Of a DNA stretch of 8,361 bases, positions 1 through 5,600 are shown in pieces. The notes beneath the pieces were generated by a model. It made no database searches and was not told where the DNA came from. It saw only the letters and a program-made list of their open reading frames with translations. How positions within the stretch are numbered: the stretch's first letter is position 1; each line of letters begins with the position of its first letter. The DNA lies in the NCBI GenBank assembly GCA_030597775.1, contig JAUVRF010000058.1, forward strand, positions 1 to 8,361. Reading direction: 5' to 3'. The position numbers were made by a program, and so were the translations under genes. Source of the stretch: Methanobacteriota archaeon (lineage in GTDB: Archaea; Thermoplasmatota; DTKX01; GCA-020343715).

Positions 1-413
1 ATGGCATTCTCATCGTCGGGGTAGTAGCTCGCGAGGTGGCGCCCCCCCCGGAAGCCGCGGCGGTTGCAGAACTCCCGGGCGCGCAGATTGGAGACACGCA
101 CCTCCAGCACCACGCTCGTCAGTCCCTCCCGGGCGCATTGCTTCAAGAATGCCCGGAGCAAGGCGCTCCCTATGCCGAATTCCCTCCGTTCGGTCTCGAC
201 CGCCATGACCAGGATCCGACCCTGGGTGGCGGACCGGCGCATCGAGAGGAGCACGCCAGCCACGCGGCCGCCCTCCATGTCGATTATCTGGCCCTCGGGC
301 CAGGCCTGGTATATCGAGAGATACATGTCCTCCGAGAATATCTGTTCGAAGATGTCCGTCACCAGGGTCATCACGGGGCCGAGATGCTCTGGTTCCAAGA
401 GACGCAGGACCAC
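1..413 (-). CDS. rimI: RimI-like GNAT N-acetyltransferase, C-terminal end cut by the window edge
   Basis: GNAT-family acetyltransferase that would transfer an acetyl group from acetyl-CoA to a protein N-terminus; the closest family is RimI/archaeal Nat (ribosomal-protein alanine acetyltransferase). 137 residues are visible. The N-terminus has the usual beta1 pattern (VVLRLLEPEHL). The acetyl-CoA loop is R77-x-x-G80-x-G82 (REFGIGSALL), followed by LEVRVSN ending at N109, then the RRGF element near residue 120 and Y130-Y131 in ASYYPDDENA, all typical of RimI. The frame stays open through base 1, so only the extreme C-terminus is missing. I chose the GTG at 411-413: the frame is open back to the TAA at 510-512, but no ATG, GTG or TTG lies upstream, and the next ATG (369-371) would remove beta1. 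There is no Shine-Dalgarno sequence, and a TATA-like element about 26 bases upstream suggests a leaderless mRNA. The overlapping frame starting with ATG at 429 is a shadow. Substrate specificity cannot be read from sequence. Confidence 0.86.
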   Translation of the reverse strand, partial: MVLRLLEPEHLGPVMTLVTDIFEQIFSEDMYLSIYQAWPEGQIIDMEGGRVAGVLLSMRRSATQGRILVMAVETERREFGIGSALLRAFLKQCAREGLTSVVLEVRVSNLRAREFCNRRGFRGGRHLASYYPDDENA

Positions 414-432
414 ACCGGTGGAAACCCATCGG

Positions 433-443
433 CGGGATTTAAC
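433..443 (-). promoter_or_regulatory. Putative archaeal TATA box for the rimI-like gene
   Basis: On the minus strand the sequence reads GGGTTAAATCC, an AT-rich core in GC-rich surroundings. Its centre (about 439) is about 26 bases upstream of the GTG at 413, where archaeal TATA boxes sit relative to a transcription start. This supports leaderless transcription beginning at or near the GTG. The call rests on composition and spacing only. Confidence 0.45.
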
Positions 444-493
444 CCTTGCGCGGCAGGATCCCGTGGGTCTCCATTTGGTGAACGATTGAGCTT

Positions 494-504
494 CGTTTAT
501 TAAT
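494..504 (+). promoter_or_regulatory. Putative archaeal TATA box for the zinc-ribbon gene
   Basis: The sequence CGTTTATTAAT is the most AT-rich stretch of the divergent spacer between rimI and the zinc-ribbon gene. Its centre near 499 predicts a transcription start near 525, giving a leader of about 25 bases before the ATG at 550. That fits the presence of a ribosome binding site on this gene and its absence on the probable leaderless neighbours. Confidence 0.45.
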
Positions 505-540
505 CGCCATTACACTCGAAGGGACACTAAGGACACCCCT

Positions 541-546
541 GGTGAT
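541..546 (+). promoter_or_regulatory. Ribosome binding site of the zinc-ribbon gene
   Basis: GGTGAT is complementary to the AUCACC segment near the conserved 3' end of 16S rRNA and ends three bases before the ATG at 550. It supports that ATG as the start and indicates a leadered transcript. Confidence 0.6.
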
Positions 547-549
547 AAC

Positions 550-741
550 ATGGAACAGAGATTCTTCCTTTGCAAGAAATGCGGCGAGTGGTTCGAGGCC
601 CCGCCATTGATGGCCTACCAGGCTGTCGGGTTGTCCAAGATGGAGAAATGCCCCCATTGTAGCAGGTGGGCCATCTATCAGCATGCCGAGGCCAGGGCCG
701 CACCAGCGTCCGCGCACGCCGCACACGCCGCATACGGCTGA
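550..741 (+). CDS. Small zinc-ribbon protein of unknown function (63 aa)
   Basis: A 63-residue protein with two CxxC knuckles, C8-x2-C11 (LCKKCGEW) and C34-x2-C37 (EKCPHCSRW), separated by 22 residues. This is the arrangement of a single zinc ribbon that binds one zinc ion through four cysteines. The C-terminal 20 residues are low complexity, Ala/His-rich, and encoded in part by imperfect 9-base repeats. There is no signal peptide or membrane segment, so it should be cytosolic. Zinc ribbons of this size can bind RNA, DNA or proteins, and I do not recognise a specific family. It has its own likely promoter and a GGTGAT ribosome binding site, and lies 110 bases upstream of gins51 in the same direction; gins51 appears to have a separate promoter, so co-function is not implied. 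The clean cysteine spacing, start signal and intergenic placement make it a real gene; its role is unknown. Confidence 0.75.
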   Translation: MEQRFFLCKKCGEWFEAPPLMAYQAVGLSKMEKCPHCSRWAIYQHAEARAAPASAHAAHAAYG

Positions 742-816
742 GGCCACCAACCCGCACAGGAACGGAATGGCACCATCGCACCCACCCTTGAGCGGAGCGG
801 GTCCTTCCCGTCGCGT

Positions 817-829
817 AAACCTTGAATAG
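817..829 (+). promoter_or_regulatory. Putative BRE/TATA element for gins51
   Basis: The sequence AAACCTTGAATAG resembles a purine-rich BRE followed by a degenerate TATA box. The TATA-like part (822-829) is centred about 26 bases before the ATG at 852, so transcription would begin at the start codon. The TTG at 822 that would lengthen the protein falls inside this element, which argues against that upstream start. Confidence 0.45.
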
Positions 830-851
830 TGGACAAGCCTTAGGTCCATCA

Positions 852-1541
852 ATGGCTCCCACAGAGGAGATGGGTTTCAAGTTCATCCAGCAGATACAAC
901 AGAAGGAGAGCCGCGGCCAAAACCTGACCAAGCTGCCCGCGGACTTCTTCGGAGCCCTTTCCGAGCACATCGCCCGCCTGCGACAGCTGGCGCGTGACGA
1001 GACGGCCCGTGACCCCATGTCCACCACCGCCACCCTTGTCCAGAACGAGCTCAAGAACACCCTCAGGCTGGCCCAGGACATCGTGTCCCTGCGCCTACGC
1101 AAGATGGCCAACCGGGCTGTGGACGCCCTCGAGGGAGGCAAGGTGGACCTCAGGAGCCTGACCCCCGGCGAGAAGGACCTGTACGAACAACTGGCCAGGT
1201 TCATGGCGGCTGCCAAGGGCCAGCTGGCCCCGAAGGACGGTGCGATCTCCATCCCCGCACCCCCGCCGGTGATCGTGCAGCCCGACGACGTTCCCGAACC
1301 CCATATGGGGGCCCCACCGGCCACGGCAGCGGCCCCCGAGCCCCCTGGAGCGGGACCCCCATCCGCCGATGCGGGGGGACCCGATATCCTCATCCACGTT
1401 CTCAAGGACACCCCTTCCTTCGCCGGCGAGGGAGGCAGGACCTACTCCCTCAAGAAGGGTGATATCGTGACCCTGTCCCAGAATCTGGCAGATGTGCTGT
1501 TGTCCCGGGGCATGGCCGAAGAGGTCAAGGCAGGGCAGTGA
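852..1541 (+). CDS. gins51: Archaeal GINS complex subunit Gins51
   Basis: Subunit of the GINS complex, which joins the MCM helicase and the RecJ/Cdc45-like GAN protein in the archaeal replicative CMG-type assembly. The 229-residue protein has the Gins51 (Sld5/Psf1-like) order of an N-terminal helical A domain and a C-terminal beta B domain. The A domain covers roughly residues 20-125, with the family patterns LTKLPADFF, then a long helix ending in RLRKMANRA near residue 85, then LTPGEKDLYEQL. A Pro/Ala-rich linker of about 50 residues (about 130-178) follows. The B domain (about 178-226) carries VLKDTPSFAGEGGRTYSLKK and GDIVTLSQNLADVLLSRG. I chose the ATG at 852: the frame is open to a TTG at 822, but those ten residues are not part of the fold and the TTG overlaps the likely TATA element. 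No strong Shine-Dalgarno sequence is present, consistent with a leaderless mRNA. The gene converges with the JAMM gene, with 18 bases between the two stop codons. No Gins23 partner is visible; some Thermoplasmatota are known to use Gins51 alone. Confidence 0.92.
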   Translation: MAPTEEMGFKFIQQIQQKESRGQNLTKLPADFFGALSEHIARLRQLARDETARDPMSTTATLVQNELKNTLRLAQDIVSLRLRKMANRAVDALEGGKVDLRSLTPGEKDLYEQLARFMAAAKGQLAPKDGAISIPAPPPVIVQPDDVPEPHMGAPPATAAAPEPPGAGPPSADAGGPDILIHVLKDTPSFAGEGGRTYSLKKGDIVTLSQNLADVLLSRGMAEEVKAGQ

Positions 1542-1559
1542 GCGAGGGCGGTTGCCCCC

Positions 1560-2159
1560 TCACCCTTGTCTCTCCACGCCTACCCATTCCGTGTACGACT
1601 CCATGACCGCCCATATCGAGCCAGGGCTCCCGGGTCCGTTGGCGAAGGCGGCCGCCTCCCTCCTCATGGGGTCGACAACGACCGCCACCTGGTGGGTATG
1701 TGGAAAACCCCCCTCCTGGGTCTTCTTGTCCTTGTCGGAGAGGAAGCATCCCAGGTCCAGGTGGGTGTGGTACCTTCCCACGATGACGTCTGGGTATTCC
1801 AGGTCACTCAGGGCATGGGCCACCTTCATGAGGCCCTCCAGCTTGAACTTCACCGCGACCGGGCTCGCCTCCAAGGACCCCGTGAGCAGGTCCATGGCGA
1901 CGGCGTAGGGATCTTCCTCGTCGTCCATGGCCCAGTCGCCCAGGAGCAGGCCCATGTCCTCGCGCCTTCTGATGGCCCCCTCCCGCGATCGACGGTCAAT
2001 GTCGTCCACCACCTTCTCGGCGAGGTAGAGGCGAGGCTTGCTCTCCTCGATGTTGCCCACAACACCATGGTGGGCGATCTCCCATGGGAGGGGTCCACCC
2101 ACGGGTCTCGGCGCCCTCCCCACTGGACGGGTCCACGTCCTCACTATCCTGACGGGCAT
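1560..2159 (-). CDS. JAMM/MPN+ zinc metalloprotease, probable deconjugase of a ubiquitin-like modifier
   Basis: A 199-residue JAB1/MPN/Mov34-family protein. The full JAMM zinc-site signature is present: E67 in REDMGLLLG (compare E-x-M-G-L in Rpn11-type enzymes), H131-T-H133, seven residues, S141-x-x-D144 (HTHLDLGCFLSDKD). VAVVVDP at about 158-164 is the conserved strand after the active site. The family hydrolyses isopeptide or peptide bonds after the C-terminal glycine of ubiquitin and relatives, using a zinc-activated water with the glutamate as general base. All required residues are here, so an active enzyme is expected, unlike inactive MPN- scaffolds. The proline that commonly follows HTH is replaced by leucine. 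Residues 1-40 precede the JAB core and have no clear match. There is no signal peptide. The gene is last in the operon, 12 bases after the E2-like stop, with GGGGAG upstream. It could remove a modifier from targets or trim a modifier precursor; the substrate is unknown. Confidence 0.92.
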   Translation of the reverse strand: MPVRIVRTWTRPVGRAPRPVGGPLPWEIAHHGVVGNIEESKPRLYLAEKVVDDIDRRSREGAIRRREDMGLLLGDWAMDDEEDPYAVAMDLLTGSLEASPVAVKFKLEGLMKVAHALSDLEYPDVIVGRYHTHLDLGCFLSDKDKKTQEGGFPHTHQVAVVVDPMRREAAAFANGPGSPGSIWAVMESYTEWVGVERQG

Positions 2160-2166
2160 GACGCTA

Positions 2167-2172
2167 CTCCCC
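2167..2172 (-). promoter_or_regulatory. Ribosome binding site of the JAMM gene
   Basis: On the minus strand GGGGAG begins with the last base of the E2-like TAG stop codon and ends seven bases before the JAMM ATG (2157-2159). It supports this start and suggests translational coupling to the gene before it. Confidence 0.5.
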
Positions 2173-2690
2173 TATACCTCTCCAATGATCCGCACCTTGG
2201 GCTCAGGACGCTTGGGAAGGGGGCCCGGCCGGAAGCTGTGCTCCCTGAAGTACAGGGCCGCTTCCTTGCACGAGCACGTGCCATAGGGGTCGTTGGCGTT
2301 GGGGTTGGCTAGTAGTGATCCTATGCCGATCAGGAACCTGAACAGGTTGTCCTGGGCCGTCCATCGGTCCAAGAGCTTCGTGCACACGTACCCACCGTCG
2401 AAGGGTTCCATGATGTTGGGATGGAAGATCTCCGACTGCCATTCGATGATGGGTTTCTGGTACGGGTATTCCCGGGTTATCGTCACCCGCATCTTGTGGG
2501 TGTACTTGGTGGTCACGCGATCGCCGCGCTTGACCGGTCCGGGGGAATCCTTGAGTATGATGTCGATGACGGAGGGCCAATCGGAGAAGGTCCGGTCCTT
2601 CACGATGACGGAATGGTCCGTCTTGCGCATGACCTGTGCGATCTCGTTCTGCACTCTCTTCCTCAGCACCGCTTCTGGCAGTTTTGGCAT
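2172..2690 (-). CDS. E2 ubiquitin-conjugating-enzyme homologue
   Basis: A 172-residue protein with the UBC fold signature along its whole length. An amphipathic first helix (LRKRVQNEIAQV) is followed by beta strands and the YPYQKP element (75-80, compare YPFxPP), then H90-P91-N92, catalytic-type C103 in GGYVCTKLL, W110 after the cysteine, and SLLANPNANDPY (125-136), matching the conserved SLL-x-x-PN-x-x-DP helix region. E2 enzymes accept a ubiquitin-like protein from E1 as a thioester on the cysteine and pass it, often with a RING E3, to a lysine; the HPN asparagine stabilises the transition state. Both key residues are intact, so this is not an inactive RWD or UEV form. Asn to Cys is 11 positions, against about 8 in typical eukaryotic E2s, so the loop is slightly longer. 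The tail after 150 is Pro/Arg/Lys-rich. The start lies 3 bases after the giant gene's stop, with GGAGGT upstream. Activity and modifier are inferred. Confidence 0.92.
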   Translation of the reverse strand: MPKLPEAVLRKRVQNEIAQVMRKTDHSVIVKDRTFSDWPSVIDIILKDSPGPVKRGDRVTTKYTHKMRVTITREYPYQKPIIEWQSEIFHPNIMEPFDGGYVCTKLLDRWTAQDNLFRFLIGIGSLLANPNANDPYGTCSCKEAALYFREHSFRPGPLPKRPEPKVRIIGEV

Positions 2691-2693
2691 GGC

Positions 2694-5600
2694 CTAGGTA
2701 CCTCCTAACGACTTGCCGCAATTCGGGCACTCTGTGAGCTGTTCGGCGCAATCATAGTGGAAGGTGGCGCCGCAGGAGCACGCCCTGGGGGATTCTTGGG
2801 TCCCGATCTTGCCCTGGCAGATCGTGCACGTGAGCTCCTTTCGGAGGAACTGGGCACCGGGCTCGAACTCCTCCCCGTCCTCTGGCTCCTCCTCGTCCGC
2901 CAGAAGCCATCGTACGTCGTGGAACTCGTAGGGGTTGTCGTCGTACTCCCGCTCGCAACGGATCCAGATCCGCACCATTATCTCGCCGGACTTGAGGGGC
3001 TTGATGCGGATGGGGAGCTTCTTCACCTTTCCGTTCCCGCGGAGCAGGTTGATCTCCGCAAGACCGTCCACGTCCAGGTTGCCGGTCATCTCGATGTTGG
3101 TCCGAAGGGCGCGGGCCAAACCGTCGTTCCGCACCATCAGGTTGGCGTTCGTCCACTTGTCGAGCACCAGGGCGGATTCCAATTCCATGGCCGCATCCAG
3201 CTGCGGGTAGAACGAGTCAACGAGCTGGGTTGCGATCGCTTTCGCCTCCTCGGCGAGTACCAGGGCCCGGTTCACGTCCTCGGACCGGGAGGACAGCGCC
3301 TCGTCGAACTTGACCTGGGCATCCCCGACATCCATGCCGAAGCCCTTGGCCGCCCCGATGAGGGACTCGGCCTGGAAGGTGATGTCGATGATGTCCCGGA
3401 AGGAGGTCTTGGCAGTGTCCGCCTCCTTGATGGACTGGTCCGCATAGTCGTACGCACCGTCGATGTCCCCGGCCTCCAGCGCCTCCCGGGCCATGCCCAG
3501 CAGGTCGGCGGCGAGCTTGGCGGACGCACCCATGCGCTCGATGGTGTTGAGGTTGCTGTCGGCGGTGGATATGGTCTCCTTCACACGGGTCTCGTAGGAC
3601 CTGGCGGCATCCTGCATGGCGAGGGTCGTGAGTTCCATGACCCTTTCGTAATCGTGTTCGTCCATGGCGTCCTCTGCAGCCTCCTGCATGTCCATGGACT
3701 CGCTCAACTTGGCGCGGGCCCGGGTCGCCCGCTCTATCAGCTCCATCAGGTTCGAGAGGGAGTTCTGTGCCTCCAGGTGCTGGTCTATCAGCTTGTTCAC
3801 CAGTTCGGTGCACTTGCGGGCCTCCTCCTGACCCTCAAGGAACCTGCCCTCCTCCAGATGGGTCTTGGCGTCCTTGTAGTGCTCCTTGGGTCCGGTAAGG
3901 TCGATACCGACCTCGCGAGCGCGTTCCAGGTCCTCGTCGGCGGAGCCGATGTACTTGGCGACCTCTGACTGCAGCCGGTCCGTCAAGATCGCATCGGCCT
4001 GCTTCGCGGCGTCCGCCGCGGACTCGTACTCTCCCTCCTCGAGGGCGTCCCCCGAGGTCATCAACAGCTCGCGGATGTCCTCCATCTCGATCTCGAAGGG
4101 CACCGACTCGACCGCTTTCTTGGCGGCCTGCAGCAGGGAGTTGGAATGGGCCTGCTGAAGGGACCGGGCCTCCTGCCTGGCGTTGATGGCCAGGTTCTGG
4201 GCCTCCTCCAGGTTGTTATCGGCCAGCTCCTCCCGGGACTGGGAGGCCATGTCCTCTGAGGTGGACATGTTCGCACCCATCCCGTCACCGCGCTTGTTCT
4301 CCAGGTCGGTCTCGGTGAGGATCTCGTCTATTATCTGGACCTGTATGACCCGGGCATTGGCCATGGCGGCGTTCGCGTTGGCCATGGCGGAGAGGTAGTC
4401 CTTCCTGGACAGGGCGTCCTCCGCCTCCACGTAGTGCTCGGAGGAGGTCTCTATGTCCGCGCTCACGTCCAGGTTGACCAGCAGTTCCTTGGCCTCATTG
4501 AGGGTGCTGCGGACCAGGTCGGTGAACAGCTCCTCGAACACGCTGAAGGACGCGTGGGCCGATTCGAGTGAGGCGCCGTAGGTCTTCAGACTGAGGAGAT
4601 GGTGGGCCTCCTGGAGGTGTTCGGGGGCCGTGCCAGCGTCCAGTTCCCGCTCGTTGGCGATGATCGACATCTCGTCGCAGGTCTTGATGATGCCCTCGAC
4701 CAGCTCCTTCTGGGCCTCGTCCACATCCTTGGCCAAGGCATCGAGGGCCTCCTTCGCCTCCATGAAATCGCCCTTGGTCCGGTGACGTTCTGCCTTGTCC
4801 ACCCGGTGGTCCAGGTCCTCGGTGTCGACGCCCAGCCCGCCCGCCTCCTCCATCAGACGACGGATCTCCTCGATGATGTTCCCGATGTAAGCGTTGGAGA
4901 TCTGGTCCGCCCCGGCGATGACGGTGGCGCTTAGCTCGTTGGAGTGATAGTAATCGTGGGCGGCGAACATGTCCTGGCTCTGGTTTAGGTTCTGGACCAC
5001 CTCGGCGTCGTCGGCACCGACGGACTTCATGACCTCGAAGGCCTCCTTGGCCTCTTCCAGGGTGATCCTCGCCTTGTCCTCCATGAAGGACCTGACGGGT
5101 TCGCGCACGTCCTCCACGATCACCGCTGCCTTGGCGTAGTCGCCGGACTCGAGCTCGTCCCGGGCCTCCTCCAGCCTGGCTGCGAGGGCCTCGGTGTCCA
5201 GGTCCATGACTTCCATGAGACGGATGTCGTCCTGGACCTGTTCGATCTGGGACTGCACCGCGCCATGCATCTTGGTTGTGATGGCCGTCTGTGCGAGCCT
5301 GCTCTGCTTGATGGCGTCCTTGATGTGTCGGTCCTCGAGGGACTTGGTTATGGTCGAATGGAGGGCCTCCACCTCGGTGGGATCCGCCAGGATCTTGCGG
5401 GCCAGCACCAGCTGGGTCTCGACCTTCGCCTCCTCCTCCCGAGCTTCTGCGAGATCGATCTCGGCGCGATTCGACGCGGACAGCGCCTGGTGGGCGAAGG
5501 TCAGGGCGTAACCGAAGTCGTCATCGGCCAGTGACCGTTGGCCCCGCTTGACGCGGTCGGCGATGGTCTCTCCGTTGGCCCCAGCCTCGTGGACCTCCTC

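Noticed and set aside
10..429. Minus-strand frame starting with ATG at 429 over the rimI region
   Set aside because: Its translation is Arg/Gly/Pro-rich and featureless. The neighbouring frame from GTG 413 gives a full GNAT fold with acetyl-CoA loop and RimI motifs.
822..851. TTG at 822 as the start of gins51
   Set aside because: It would add ten residues not part of the GINS A domain and lies within the probable TATA element; ATG 852 fits leaderless spacing.
527..1411. Minus-strand frame of 294 codons opposite the zinc-ribbon and gins51 genes
   Set aside because: No recognisable domain, and it overlaps two well-supported plus-strand genes.
1544..1561. Short inverted repeat (GAGGG ... CCCTC) between the convergent stop codons as a terminator
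   Set aside because: The stem is only about five base pairs and has no T-rich tract on either side, so it is expected by chance at this GC content.
1566..2312. Plus-strand frame of 248 codons opposite the JAMM gene
   Set aside because: Shadow frame. The minus strand carries the full JAMM signature in order.
2697..2705. C-terminal Gly-Gly-Thr of the giant protein as a ubiquitin-like tail
   Set aside because: The glycines are encoded by the Shine-Dalgarno sequence of the next gene and follow a zinc domain, not a beta-grasp fold.
2757..3968. Long plus-strand open frame (403 codons) opposite the giant gene, and similar ones at 5538-6371 and 7404-8213
   Set aside because: They are antisense shadows of GC-rich, Glu/Ala/Leu-rich codons. 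Their translations are Leu/Val/Gly/His-rich without domains, while the minus-strand frame is continuous and has clear domains.
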